DNA of 64,000 nucleotides from Parachlamydiales bacterium (GTDB lineage: Bacteria; Chlamydiota; Chlamydiia; Chlamydiales; JABDDJ01), in assembly GCA_041671045.1 (NCBI GenBank), contig JBAZCF010000009.1:1-64000 (forward strand), read 5' to 3'. Positions 53,430-62,967 of the stretch are shown piece by piece. The position numbers and the translations under genes were made by a program. The notes under the pieces were generated by a model. The model made no database searches, was not told where the DNA came from, and saw only the letters and a program-made list of their open reading frames with translations. The stretch's first letter is position 1. Each line of letters starts with the position of its first letter.

Positions 53430-54476
53430 TCAAAGAAGCTTAAGCCTAAGGAATAATGTCTCTAAAACACTCTGAAGAGGCGAAGCTCTCTGAATAGAAA
53501 CAAGGGCCTCTTTAATTGCGGCCAAAACATGGTCTAAATGCATAGGAAGTTTTTGCTGTGCATTCTTTTCTAGCACTTGTTGGCATTTTGCATGCCAGAG
53601 GGCTTCCGGATCCCCGCCGCATTTCAACAGGACAATATCTCGGTACCAGCCGCTTATTGCCTCCAGGAATTTTTGCACTTGGCGTAGATACAGCATGGTT
53701 CCTGTCCCTGCCAAAGACTTTTCTAGGCGCGCACGCTGCGCGGCGGAAAGGTCGCTATCAGCGGAAGATTCTTCTGTTTCTGTTTTCAGGGCATCGATCT
53801 CCGAAGCGATAGATTGAGCGGTCTTCACTAATTCGCTATATGTTCTAAAGCGTCCTTGGATTAAGACGGGTAGTAAATGCTCTTCAAAAAGGCTCTCTCC
53901 ATTTTCTGCCAACTGCATTGCATACGCGACAGAGCCTTTAGCTTGGCGTGCGACAGTTAATGCATCTTGCGGCGTCATGGAGTATTTATTTTGGATCCAG
54001 TCAGAGAGTTCGGATACGCTTACACCTTTGAAAGGTAGTGTTCTGCAGCGGGAAAGGATGGTAGGAATCAGGCTTTCGGGGGATTCGGTCACCAAAATGA
54101 TGACTGTGCGCGGGGTAGGTTCTTCAAAGGTTTTGAGTAGTGCGTTAGCGCTGTAAGACTGCATTCTTTCGGCGTGATGAATAATAAATACCTTCCAAGG
54201 GGACTTGTATGGGGCAAGGGTGACTTCGTCACAGAAGCTGCGCATCGTTTCCATACTGTGGAGGCCGCTTTTGCCTTCCGGATAGTACTCGTGAATATCG
54301 GGATGGACGGAAGCCCCCCCTCCTTGGATTAAAGCCAGGGCGAATTGTTGAGCGAATTGGCTTTTACCAATCCCTGAAGGGCCTGCAAAAAGGAGTGCGT
54401 GCGGCACCTCCTGAGTATCCAGCAGACTTATCAGATAATTTTTTATGGGAGCGTTGCCTATAAGGTGGTCAAACAT
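53430..54476 (-). CDS. holB: DNA polymerase III delta-prime subunit (HolB-like)
   Basis: 348 residues from ATG 54476 (MFDHLIGNAPIKNYL), overlapping the tmk stop by eight bases; the frame to 54545 lies within tmk. It is a clamp-loader AAA+ protein with LFAGPSGIGKSQFAQQFA (P-loop), IIHHAERMQSYSANALLKTFEEP and ILSRCRTLPF (the SRC arginine). The four-Cys zinc module of other clamp-loader subunits is not seen. The tmk-holB order is chlamydial. Confidence 0.9.
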   Translation of the reverse strand: MFDHLIGNAPIKNYLISLLDTQEVPHALLFAGPSGIGKSQFAQQFALALIQGGGASVHPDIHEYYPEGKSGLHSMETMRSFCDEVTLAPYKSPWKVFIIHHAERMQSYSANALLKTFEEPTPRTVIILVTESPESLIPTILSRCRTLPFKGVSVSELSDWIQNKYSMTPQDALTVARQAKGSVAYAMQLAENGESLFEEHLLPVLIQGRFRTYSELVKTAQSIASEIDALKTETEESSADSDLSAAQRARLEKSLAGTGTMLYLRQVQKFLEAISGWYRDIVLLKCGGDPEALWHAKCQQVLEKNAQQKLPMHLDHVLAAIKEALVSIQRASPLQSVLETLFLRLKLL

Positions 54477-55125
54477 ATCTAGAGAGTGATTTGAATATTT
54501 TATCTTTAGCTTCCTGCTGTACGTGGTGCAGTGTTTGGCTTGCATCGATCACGAGATAGCGGTCCGGTTCTTTTGCGGCCAAAGCAAGCAAAGCTTGGCG
54601 GACTTTTTCGTGGAATTCTTTTTTCTCTGATTCGATACGGTCGACTTCGCCTGCCTTAGCATTTTCTTTTGATGCTGCACGTGTTCTTTGCAGCCCTGCC
54701 TCAGTCGGTACATCCAAAAGTAGGGTAATATCAGGCAGCGTATCGTGGCAGGCTAGGCGGCAAAGTTTCTCAACATATTCTACTCCTAACCCCCTAGCAG
54801 CACCTTGATAAGCAATAGTAGAGTCGTTGAACCGGTCGCAAAGAACGATATAGCCCCGTTTTAGGGCCGGACGAATAAGTTCGGCCAGGTGCTGGGCACG
54901 GGCAGCGAGAAAAAGAAATAACTCTGAGGTATCCCCTATTTGCACGGTTTGCTTGTTGTCAAGCAGCCAATGCCGTATCTGCTCACCTAAGGGAGTGCCG
55001 CCCGGCTCGCGAGTGCACAGAACTTCAAAGCCTTCCAGACGTAATGCCGCGGCAATATGGGCGATAACAGAGCTTTTACCGGCTCCTTCGCCCCCCTCGA
55101 ATGTGATAAATGTACCGTTTTTCAT
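54469..55125 (-). CDS. tmk: Thymidylate kinase
   Basis: 218 residues from ATG 55125. This start is set by a promoter whose -10 box ends 7 bases before the ATG, so the upstream GTG at 55152 lies inside the promoter. It phosphorylates dTMP. It has FITFEGGEGAGKSSVI (P-loop), CTREPGGTPLGEQIR, VLCDRFNDSTIAYQGAARGLG and the Asp-rich DITLLLDVPTEAGLQR. The lid region (AASKENAKAGEVDRIE) is of the longer type. Confidence 0.96.
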   Translation of the reverse strand: MKNGTFITFEGGEGAGKSSVIAHIAAALRLEGFEVLCTREPGGTPLGEQIRHWLLDNKQTVQIGDTSELFLFLAARAQHLAELIRPALKRGYIVLCDRFNDSTIAYQGAARGLGVEYVEKLCRLACHDTLPDITLLLDVPTEAGLQRTRAASKENAKAGEVDRIESEKKEFHEKVRQALLALAAKEPDRYLVIDASQTLHHVQQEAKDKIFKSLSRYV

Positions 55126-55132
55126 GTTGGAA

Positions 55133-55161
55133 AGTGTAAGCTTGCCAGTCACTTATGTCAA
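55133..55161 (-). promoter_or_regulatory. Strong promoter giving a leaderless tmk transcript
   Basis: TTGACA (55161-55156, perfect -35), a 17-bp spacer and TACACT (55138-55133), then exactly 7 bases to the ATG at 55125. There is no ribosome site in that gap. The geometry is the same as for the two brnQ leaders. Confidence 0.7.
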
Positions 55162-55227
55162 GCTCGTTGATTTAAAATATTTTTATTACCTAAGATGACT
55201 GAACGAACGATTACCGAGGTATTGAAA

Positions 55228-55851
55228 ATGAAATTATTTGCACATCTCTTAGGTTTAATGGTTGTATTAGGTTCACTGACTGCCGAGGAGATTCCGGAAC
55301 CTTATGCCTCTACTAATGACCTCCCCTTCGATGGTCATGGTTGGTTTATGAATGGCGATTATATTGCAGCAACGATGTCCCTGTACAATCCTGTGATCGC
55401 TATTGAAGTGGGGGCTTGGTTAGGCTCTTCTACCCGTTTTATCGCAGAAAGGCTGCCGGCAGGAGGGAAGCTCTATGCTATCGATACCTGGCGCGGATCG
55501 CCTAATGAGCCTTTGCATTTGCGTGATCCGAGGATGCCCTACCTCTACCAGCTATTCCTCTCCAATGTAAAACATGCAAACCTGACGAATGTTATCATTC
55601 CGGTCCGCATGGAGTCCTTAGAAGCATCAAAAGCCATGAATGTTCAGGCTGATTTTATTTATATCGATGCATCCCATGATGAAACAAACGTCTATAACGA
55701 TATTTTAGCTTGGTATCCGCACGTTAAAGAAGGTGGTGTCATGTGTGGAGACGACTGGGGATGGGTTAGCGTCCAAAGAGGAGTCATCCGCGCTGCCAAT
55801 CATTTAGGCAAAACAGTCTGGGGCCACGGCAATTTTTGGCGTTTTCTTTAG
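55228..55851 (+). CDS. Exported class I methyltransferase-like protein
   Basis: 207 residues from ATG 55228 (GAGGT upstream). A signal peptide (MKLFAHLLGLMVVLGSLTAEE) precedes a SAM-methyltransferase fold: AIEVGAWLGSSTRFIAERL (motif I), KLYAIDTWRGS, then DFIYIDASHDETNVYNDILAW and GGVMCGDDWGW. The pattern is that of the Methyltransf_24/TylF-like group (acidic metal ligands D and DD). A methyltransferase with a signal peptide is unusual because SAM is scarce outside the cytoplasm. It may act in the host. The substrate is unknown. Confidence 0.75.
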   Translation: MKLFAHLLGLMVVLGSLTAEEIPEPYASTNDLPFDGHGWFMNGDYIAATMSLYNPVIAIEVGAWLGSSTRFIAERLPAGGKLYAIDTWRGSPNEPLHLRDPRMPYLYQLFLSNVKHANLTNVIIPVRMESLEASKAMNVQADFIYIDASHDETNVYNDILAWYPHVKEGGVMCGDDWGWVSVQRGVIRAANHLGKTVWGHGNFWRFL

Positions 55852-55864
55852 CAAAGAATTATTG

Positions 55865-55890
55865 AGAAGACGAGGCTAGCTTCGTCTTCT
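55865..55890. terminator. Bidirectional terminator
   Basis: AGAAGACGA (55865-55873) pairs with TCGTCTTCT (55882-55890) between the converging methyltransferase gene and the 1714-residue gene. Confidence 0.65.
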
Positions 55891-58800
55891 ATGTTCTCAC
55901 GGAATTTGTTAAGCCCTTATCTTTTAAGAAGAATATCTTATCGATGCGGCAAAGCTTTTTGAGATAGAGGGTGAAGGCATCCCTAAGAACAGCTTCTGCT
56001 GGCACCCAATCAAAGCATTCACATTCATAGTAATCTTTTTCAGCTTGTGTACCGGCATGACCGGGGAAATAGTTTACTTCTTCCTCATTAGAAATATAGT
56101 ATCCCGGAACACGAATTACATTAAAATTCAAAGCTGTGAGCTCTTTTTCTAGTTCATCTAATTCACTCTCTTCATCCTCTTGGAATTTTTTTGCGTATCC
56201 AAGGAAATCACTCATTTGATCTCGTTCGAGAGGATTGAGCGCTATTTCATTAAGGGCAATTTCCAGGACTTGGATTGCCTCTGTATGAGAGTGGAGGATA
56301 ATTACACCATTAGGAAGGGGGCTTAAATAACCTGTAATATATCTGTCCAGCTGGCTTTGATCTATTCCATACGCACCTCTAAGAAAATGCAGGCTATTTT
56401 TGAATTCCGCACGCAGCATATCTTTCACCACCTCGATAAAAGCTATTTCTTTTCTAATGTAATTGTCATCTAGAAAAGCGGGAAAAATGGCTTTTATATA
56501 GCTTCGAAGAGGTTTATTTCTAAAAAGACATTCGCAGCTTATAGAGCGATTTTTCTCAAGCAGATCCAATTTATCTTGAATTGCATTTTTATAAGTTTCC
56601 CTGAATTCCCCTTGAAGGACAGAGAAGTAGGCTGTTGCGATATTATATCCTCCGCAAAGGAAGATGGATTCTCCGGCCTTGTTGACGGCTTTACAAATAT
56701 TCCGCCTAAAAAAGGCAAACTGAGAGGAAATAACAGATTCCGTTCCGTCTACCTCAGTTGAATGACTTTCTGAAAAGCATGACGCTAGTTCATCTTTATA
56801 ATCTGTCTTAAAGAACGAATCTACTTCAGCTATATATGCCAAAGGTGAACGTGCCCTTACAGATACTGCAGAGTCAAGGAAAATGTGGTTCGAAAAATCC
56901 CCTTCATCCGATTTTGGAATACAACCTGTTTCTTGGGCCCTGAAACAGACTACAGAAGTATTTTGTTGCCCCCAAGCGATTAGAGTCCTTTTATTCCATT
57001 CTGCAAAAGGTCTTTTTTCAACCACAGTCTGTTGTGAAATTAGGGGATGAAAAAGCATTTTAGCACTGATGGAAATACTTTCAGGTTGGAAAAATGGCCT
57101 CCTTGCAAAATGGCTTACCGCATAAGAGTTGACCAAGGAGCTGATTTTGCTTGGTCCACTTTCATGTACAATGCGATACCTAAGTATACTTTCAACCGTG
57201 ACGTCTGTTTGGGAAAATTTCTGCAAAACCCAAAGAGCTCTATTCTGTACTTTAGTGTCCCTTTCCGCTTGTTTCTGTAAAAGAAATGCAAACAATCCTT
57301 TCTTAAAGGCTTCACCGGTTTGCAGAGGTTGATGATTAAAGTGTAAAAGCTGCCCCAAAGTTATTTGTTTAAATACGCGGATAAGCTTATCCATCAAGTC
57401 AAAGTCTGTTGTTTCAGCTTCCTTTGACTGTTCTTTAATCCATTTTCTAGAAATGTCCTCTGAATTTTCCAGAAAAGTCAGTTTGCAATGGAAAAAATTT
57501 GCATCTAAAGCATTTTGGGTAAGTTTACGGTAGAAACGCATTCTAGAGGGATCTTGCACCCAAGTTATGATCTGGTGTTGCAGTGAAATAAGCTTTGTGG
57601 AGTTTGGAAAAACCTTGGAAATTTCCTTCCAGGGATTTCCAAACCGTTTATTCCAAACCAAAGAGTTATATTTTTGAGCTAATATTTTAGCTTTATGCTT
57701 CCTTGCAATAGAAAGGAGGTAAGCTATTTCATCCGATTTAAAATGGTTTTGATTTTTAAATAAGATGCATGCAAAAGCTTTTTCTAAACTAGGGTTAGCC
57801 AACTTAGCCAAATGAATGATGATAATCCTAGCTAGCTCAGAGCCCATTTCGTAGTTATCCCAATTCAATGCTTTCAGAAAATCTATGATTTCTTGCAGAT
57901 GACTATTATTAAATCGGCTTTGGATAATGGCATCAAAGGCAGTTAAAGAATTTTCATCGAGATGTATGCTATTGAGATTGATTTGATCAGCTGAAAGCCT
58001 ATACCCCCTTTCCAACAAAAAGAGAAGCAGGTCTAGATAAGCGTTATGTGTGAGCAGCACAGAGGCCACCTCTGAATTCCCTTGAAATCGTGGAGCTCTA
58101 ATTATTGTCGGATATAGTGCGATGATATGCTTAATGAGGTCCGCTGAAGCATCTACTTGTTCATCATCATGATTTTCAATACAAGTAATGATAAGTTCGA
58201 AGAGAATATTTTGACCAAAAGCTGTGGAAGCAATATTTTCAATGTCGGCTTGGCGCTCTTCTTCATTCTTAGATTGCAGTGTAAAAATGAGGGTCTCTAC
58301 AAATGAGTTATTGTCTTCACAACTGAATGTCATGAGTAGGTCTTCACCGGGTAAAGCACATCCGCCAATTCTTAATTTAAGTGTTTCCAAGCAATTTTGA
58401 GAGGCTTCAATGATCCCATGATATCTAGCTTTCCATCTATCTAGCTCATGGTGGATATTAGAAGGGACGTTATGAAGTTGAGCCTCCGTGATGACATGTT
58501 CCATCCAGGAATAACGTTGGTTAATACGGGCTATTTCACTGTGCACCATTAAAAGTGTGGAGATATCTGATAGGGTATCTATTTCTCGTTCAAGGGTGAA
58601 TTTCTGCACCCTTAGTTCATCGTCCTGAAAACTATCCCAGAGTTCCTCGAAGTCAAAGTTGTCAACATTCTCATATTCGATAAGTTTTGAGATAACAGCT
58701 AGCAATTTTCGTATGCTGACCCCTTGAAGAGCTGTATCTTCTCTTATTCTCTGACTTATAGCGGATTTATGCTGAACCAATCTTTCAAGGGATTTAGAAT

Positions 58801-61033
58801 CCCGCCTGAATGTATAGTGATATAAATATTCAATATAGTTGTCAGCTTTAATGAATATGTTTAGATCATTACTACCTTGTAGAAGCTTTTTCTCAATCTC
58901 TAATTCTTGAGAATATTTAAACTTGTTTAGTTGTTTTAAAATTATACCGTTATCGGCTTGATAGATATATCTGCGCAATAAGTAAGATTGATCACCATAA
59001 ATTATTTGGAAAAGAGCCTCTTCGCCAATGACATTTATAAGATAGCTGCAGCCGTAATTTAAACCCAAGAATTGAAATGTTGCAACTACGAGGTCTCTCT
59101 TAAGTGAATCCTCGAATGATTTTTTGTCCTGAGAACCTATTTCCAAGCGATAAGGTTCTCCGCCAAATAAAAAATACAGCAATACATACAGAGTATTTAC
59201 CTTATCTTTGTTATTTAAACTCCCCTGCTCGCGCGTAAGTAAGTCCATTAAAGAAAACCTATCTACGGCGCTATCTTCTACATACATGAAATGGGGTTGG
59301 ATGTACGCTCCCGCCTTGATCAGGATGTTGATTATCTCAAAGTACATCTTGTGGCAAGCAATGCCTAGTAACGTCTCTCCGTGGCTATTCGATAAATTAG
59401 GATTGCCGCCCCTTTCCAACCAGAGTAACAAAGTATCGCCTCGCCGTTCCCTAACTAATGAGAATACGGCATGTTCCTCTTCGACAATATTGGGAAAACT
59501 ATCGAGAAAACCGGCCCGCTCTAATACGTTCCCATTGGAGAATACGACATGTTCTTCTTTGGCAAAGGGGACATTATTGACAATAGCGGGGTAGAGATTG
59601 AGAAAACCGGTCAGCTCTAATAAGTTCCCATAAAGTATAACGTGATGCATTTTGGATATGATGAGGGAAGGGGGCGAATATTCGGTACCGCTATCGGCAA
59701 AATGAAGTCCCCTATAGATACTCCAAACTTCCTTTTGCTTTTCCTGGGCAGTGTAGAAAGATTGATTGAATGTTGATAACAGCTCAAAAATCCATACTCT
59801 TGTCTTACTTGTAGCAGGGAGGACCTGCACTGCCTGGTTAAGCAAAGCATATATATAGGTAACATTCTCATCATAGTATTCCCTTACTAAGAATTTTACT
59901 GATTCTAATGTGTCCTTTGTTATGTCGTCTAAGTTAGCGGGGATAGTTTGAATAATCAATTGGTAGAGCTCACCCCATCTCTCGAAGAGAGCGGACATGG
60001 AATCTTTATCTAAGGTAGGACGTTTTGAGTTAAGGGGGTAAATTTGAGTCAATACCAAAGGGAAAAGGACTGTGAACTGCTCTTTTGTGAATTCAGCATG
60101 CCTCAATGTATTTAGTAATAGGGTAGGATCTTTGAATTCCAAATCATTGAAGCCGACAAGATCCGGTTTATCTTTAAACAGTTCAAAAAGAAATTCGACT
60201 AGAGTGTTCACACTTTCTTCAAAGAGGACTTCATCGATAAAGAACTTTTGTAATATTCTATTGTTTGAGTCTAAAGCGTAAGAATAGAATGAAATGCCTT
60301 TACCGCAAGGTTTTAAAGGATTGTATCCATGAGCGGTCAACACTCTTAATGTACTTCCGGCCTCTCCTATACTCCCGTTGCAGAGGAGTTCGAAAATTTC
60401 TCCCATCTCAATATCTATTGTGTCCCAGTCGAATTGCGGATAAAGCTGAAGCAGGACATCTAAAACTTTATATTTCCCCCAATAAATACATGTAATGACC
60501 ATTTGAACAAGAAGTTCATCTCCGTCATCTCTTAGTTTAGTTAGAAAGGCTTTGCTGCAGGCTGTGATGATCTGGGCTTGTTTATCTGCATCATCGCATG
60601 TTCTATCCAATAAGGCCCTTATGACAAGTGGCTGCATTTGTGCCGCTGCGTGCTTAGCAATTTTGCCGTAATCTAATTCCTCTGCAGCTTTTGATATCTC
60701 CTGGACAACTTGTGCCTGGTTCTTTTCAAGAATTAATCTTACCACTTCATAGGTTTTTTTAAGCTGGCTTGCTGTCGGACATTCTTTGACGAAGCTGTCG
60801 ATTAAAGGAGAACTCACAGTAGTGCAAAAACTAAATAGTCTGAAAAAACTTTTTACCTTTTTGTTAACCTCAATCTCCCCTCCTGCATTTATTAGACGTA
60901 CCATATTAGAAACAATCTTGGTAATGGAGCAGTTTTTTCTGCGGGGCGAATGGCATTCCAATGTTATTTTTTCGATATAAGGCTCTTCAGATTTTTCTTT
61001 AGTAAGGTTAAGTTGGAGTGTGAAGTTTGGCAT
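55889..61033 (-). CDS. Very large ankyrin-like protein, 1714 residues
   Basis: No family covers the whole protein. Around residues 467-600 there are ankyrin-like repeats: two near-copies HVILYGNLLELTGFLNLYP and HVVFSNGNVLERAGFLDSFP. These are followed by GDTLLLWLERGGNPNLSNS, then GETLLGIACHKMYFEIINIL and IKAGAYIQ. The rest is mostly helical, with few hydrophobic segments and no signal peptide. Cys residues are spread along the chain. GAGGG precedes ATG 61033. Intracellular bacteria often export ankyrin proteins into the host, so an effector role is plausible but not shown. Confidence 0.75.
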   Translation of the reverse strand: MPNFTLQLNLTKEKSEEPYIEKITLECHSPRRKNCSITKIVSNMVRLINAGGEIEVNKKVKSFFRLFSFCTTVSSPLIDSFVKECPTASQLKKTYEVVRLILEKNQAQVVQEISKAAEELDYGKIAKHAAAQMQPLVIRALLDRTCDDADKQAQIITACSKAFLTKLRDDGDELLVQMVITCIYWGKYKVLDVLLQLYPQFDWDTIDIEMGEIFELLCNGSIGEAGSTLRVLTAHGYNPLKPCGKGISFYSYALDSNNRILQKFFIDEVLFEESVNTLVEFLFELFKDKPDLVGFNDLEFKDPTLLLNTLRHAEFTKEQFTVLFPLVLTQIYPLNSKRPTLDKDSMSALFERWGELYQLIIQTIPANLDDITKDTLESVKFLVREYYDENVTYIYALLNQAVQVLPATSKTRVWIFELLSTFNQSFYTAQEKQKEVWSIYRGLHFADSGTEYSPPSLIISKMHHVILYGNLLELTGFLNLYPAIVNNVPFAKEEHVVFSNGNVLERAGFLDSFPNIVEEEHAVFSLVRERRGDTLLLWLERGGNPNLSNSHGETLLGIACHKMYFEIINILIKAGAYIQPHFMYVEDSAVDRFSLMDLLTREQGSLNNKDKVNTLYVLLYFLFGGEPYRLEIGSQDKKSFEDSLKRDLVVATFQFLGLNYGCSYLINVIGEEALFQIIYGDQSYLLRRYIYQADNGIILKQLNKFKYSQELEIEKKLLQGSNDLNIFIKADNYIEYLYHYTFRRDSKSLERLVQHKSAISQRIREDTALQGVSIRKLLAVISKLIEYENVDNFDFEELWDSFQDDELRVQKFTLEREIDTLSDISTLLMVHSEIARINQRYSWMEHVITEAQLHNVPSNIHHELDRWKARYHGIIEASQNCLETLKLRIGGCALPGEDLLMTFSCEDNNSFVETLIFTLQSKNEEERQADIENIASTAFGQNILFELIITCIENHDDEQVDASADLIKHIIALYPTIIRAPRFQGNSEVASVLLTHNAYLDLLLFLLERGYRLSADQINLNSIHLDENSLTAFDAIIQSRFNNSHLQEIIDFLKALNWDNYEMGSELARIIIIHLAKLANPSLEKAFACILFKNQNHFKSDEIAYLLSIARKHKAKILAQKYNSLVWNKRFGNPWKEISKVFPNSTKLISLQHQIITWVQDPSRMRFYRKLTQNALDANFFHCKLTFLENSEDISRKWIKEQSKEAETTDFDLMDKLIRVFKQITLGQLLHFNHQPLQTGEAFKKGLFAFLLQKQAERDTKVQNRALWVLQKFSQTDVTVESILRYRIVHESGPSKISSLVNSYAVSHFARRPFFQPESISISAKMLFHPLISQQTVVEKRPFAEWNKRTLIAWGQQNTSVVCFRAQETGCIPKSDEGDFSNHIFLDSAVSVRARSPLAYIAEVDSFFKTDYKDELASCFSESHSTEVDGTESVISSQFAFFRRNICKAVNKAGESIFLCGGYNIATAYFSVLQGEFRETYKNAIQDKLDLLEKNRSISCECLFRNKPLRSYIKAIFPAFLDDNYIRKEIAFIEVVKDMLRAEFKNSLHFLRGAYGIDQSQLDRYITGYLSPLPNGVIILHSHTEAIQVLEIALNEIALNPLERDQMSDFLGYAKKFQEDEESELDELEKELTALNFNVIRVPGYYISNEEEVNYFPGHAGTQAEKDYYECECFDWVPAEAVLRDAFTLYLKKLCRIDKIFFLKDKGLTNSVRT

Positions 61034-61090
61034 AAGCTACCCTCAGGAAGTATGAGATATTTACTAAGATGTGAATGGAACTAAGGAAGG

Positions 61091-61164
61091 TTTTCCTAAT
61101 CTGGGAGGGCGTTAACAAAGGGATCGATGCGGCATTGTGTCGCCGCCCTGCCGAATTAGGAAAA
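61091..61164 (-). terminator. Large imperfect hairpin between pheS and the ankyrin-like gene
   Basis: TTTTCCTAAT (61091-61100) pairs with ATTAGGAAAA (61155-61164). Inside, AGGGCG can pair with CGCCCT. It probably ends pheS transcription; no clear T run is present. Confidence 0.45.
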
Positions 61165-61238
61165 GATGGCTCTTGCAACTGTCTCATGTTCGTTTACACT
61201 CACAATATCTGACATATTGCATACCTTAATATTAATTG

Positions 61239-62261
61239 CTATGTGAACTGTTGTAGAAAGCGAAGGTCGTTTTCGGTGAATTGACGTATATCTTTTATTC
61301 CATACTTAAGCATAACTACACGCTCAATGCCCATTCCCCAAGCAAATCCTGTGTATTCTTCCGGATCAATGCCTCCTGTACGAAGCACATCGGGATGCAT
61401 CATTCCTGCTCCGGCGATCTCTAGCCAGCCGGTATATTTACAAAGGTTGCAACCACTTCCTTTGCAGGATAGACAACGGATATCTACTTCCATTCCGGGT
61501 TCAACGAAAGGGAAGTAACTGGGTCTTACGCGCATTTCGACATCTGCATGAAATAGTTTCTTTAAAAACTCTTCCATTGTTCCCAATAAATCGCCAAAAC
61601 TTACGTTTTGGTCAATATAAAATGCCTCTAACTGATGGAAAAAAACGTGGGATCGAGCGGAGATGTCCTCATTGCGATAGGCTTTGCCTGGTGCGACAAC
61701 GCGGATAGGAGGGCGATGATTTTCCATCACGCGTACTTGTGTGTTGGAGGTATGCGTGCGGAGTAGCATTTTGGGTGTGATATAAAATGTATCCTGCATA
61801 TCTCTAGCAGGATGATCGGGGCCTAGGTTCAAGGCTTCGAAATTATAGAAGTCAGATTCGATTTCGGGTCCGATTTGCACACTGAATCCCATCTTGCCTA
61901 GGATGCCCAGCATCTCTTCCATGGTATGGGTTATGATGTGCTTTCGTCCGCTAAATTTCCTTTTACCGGGCAAAGTGATATCGAGGGTTTCTTTCTCTAA
62001 ACGCTCTTGCTGTTCCTGTGATCCAAAAGTGGCTTGCCTTTCTTCTATTTTAGCTTCGACAATTTCTTTTAAATCATTGATTCCTTTACCCAATAGAGGT
62101 CTTTCCTCAGGCGAGGCTTCTTTGAGTCCTTTCATCAGGTCTTGGATAGAACCTTTTTTTCCAAGGTACTTGATTTTAAGATTTTCAATTTCTGTTACGT
62201 TACTTGTATGGGAAAGGTCTTCTTGGAATTGGGAATACAGATCTGCTATCAGTGTTTGCAC
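61239..62261 (-). CDS. pheS: Phenylalanine--tRNA ligase alpha subunit
   Basis: 340 residues, the usual length. It has the N-terminal coiled coil (about 1-85), class II motif 1 (FYNFEALNLGPDHPARDMQDTFY), motif 2 (APGKAYRNEDISARSHVFFHQLEAF) and motif 3 (GFAWGMGIERVVMLKYGIKDIRQF). A CLSCKGSGCNLCKYTGW Cys cluster near residue 265 looks like a zinc site, which some PheS proteins have. No pheT is seen in the window. An intrinsic terminator separates it from rplT. Confidence 0.97.
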   Translation of the reverse strand: MQTLIADLYSQFQEDLSHTSNVTEIENLKIKYLGKKGSIQDLMKGLKEASPEERPLLGKGINDLKEIVEAKIEERQATFGSQEQQERLEKETLDITLPGKRKFSGRKHIITHTMEEMLGILGKMGFSVQIGPEIESDFYNFEALNLGPDHPARDMQDTFYITPKMLLRTHTSNTQVRVMENHRPPIRVVAPGKAYRNEDISARSHVFFHQLEAFYIDQNVSFGDLLGTMEEFLKKLFHADVEMRVRPSYFPFVEPGMEVDIRCLSCKGSGCNLCKYTGWLEIAGAGMMHPDVLRTGGIDPEEYTGFAWGMGIERVVMLKYGIKDIRQFTENDLRFLQQFT

Positions 62262-62290
62262 AGTAGAATTGCCTTTTGCTTCGGTCTGGG

Positions 62291-62319
62291 AAAAAGGCGG
62301 AGGCTACTATAGCCTCCGC
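62291..62319 (-). terminator. Intrinsic terminator between rplT and pheS
   Basis: A perfect 10-bp GC-rich stem (62297-62306 with 62310-62319) and a three-base loop. On the minus strand C and then five T (62295-62291) follow directly. It would end or attenuate the infC-rpmI-rplT transcript before pheS. Confidence 0.8.
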
Positions 62320-62328
62320 AGAACGGTT

Positions 62329-62688
62329 TTAAGAAGCTAGCGCTTCTTTAGCGCGTCCAGCAACGAGAGCGAAACCGTTAGGATCGCGGACAGCCATGTC
62401 AGCGAGTACTTTACGGTCTAGTTCGCACTGTGCCAACTTCAATCCATGCATGAATTTGCTATAGGATATGCCGTTAATTTTAGCGGCTGCGTTGATACGC
62501 TGAATCCATAAGCTGCGGAAGTTGCGCTTATTTTGTTTTCTATGTTCATAGTTGAAGGCCAACGCACGCAATACAGTTGTTATTGTTAGGCGCAGGTGGT
62601 TTTTACGATCTCCGCGAAAACCTTTTGCACGCTTGAACAACCTTTTTTTGCGTCTATGCGTGGCGACAGCATTGGTTACTCTAACCAT
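62329..62688 (-). CDS. rplT: 50S ribosomal protein L20
   Basis: 119 residues, very basic. The family pattern is complete: MVRVTNAVATHRRKKRLFK, AKGFRGDRKNHLRLTI, ALAFNYEHRKQNKRNFRSLWIQRINAA and LAQCELDRKVLADMAVRDP. L20 binds 23S rRNA early in assembly. In some bacteria it represses its own operon. It is the third gene of infC-rpmI-rplT. Confidence 0.98.
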   Translation of the reverse strand: MVRVTNAVATHRRKKRLFKRAKGFRGDRKNHLRLTITTVLRALAFNYEHRKQNKRNFRSLWIQRINAAAKINGISYSKFMHGLKLAQCELDRKVLADMAVRDPNGFALVAGRAKEALAS

Positions 62689-62741
62689 AGCTTATCTCCA
62701 GATGTTGGGGCATCTGTGGATGCCGAATTTCATTATATTTA

Positions 62742-62939
62742 CTATTCAATGCACATCATACGTTTATACGTTTTAGTTTGTGCATCGCTCACTAGTGCCG
62801 GACGCGATAGGTGACGTTTGCGTTTTCCGGACTTTTTAGTCAAAATATGCCGTTTGCCAGGGCGCGCGCGCTTGAGCTTGCCGGTTCCGGTGACGCGAAA
62901 CCTGGATGCTACGGACTTTCTTGTTTTCATTTTAGGCAC
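62742..62939 (-). CDS. rpmI: 50S ribosomal protein L35
   Basis: 65 residues. MPKMKTRKSVASRFRVTGTGKLKR and the KRHLSRPALVS block are diagnostic. It is the middle gene of the infC operon, 28 bases after infC and 53 before rplT. Confidence 0.98.
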   Translation of the reverse strand: MPKMKTRKSVASRFRVTGTGKLKRARPGKRHILTKKSGKRKRHLSRPALVSDAQTKTYKRMMCIE

Positions 62940-62967
62940 AACTGCTCTCCTGGTCGTAGCTTTGTTG

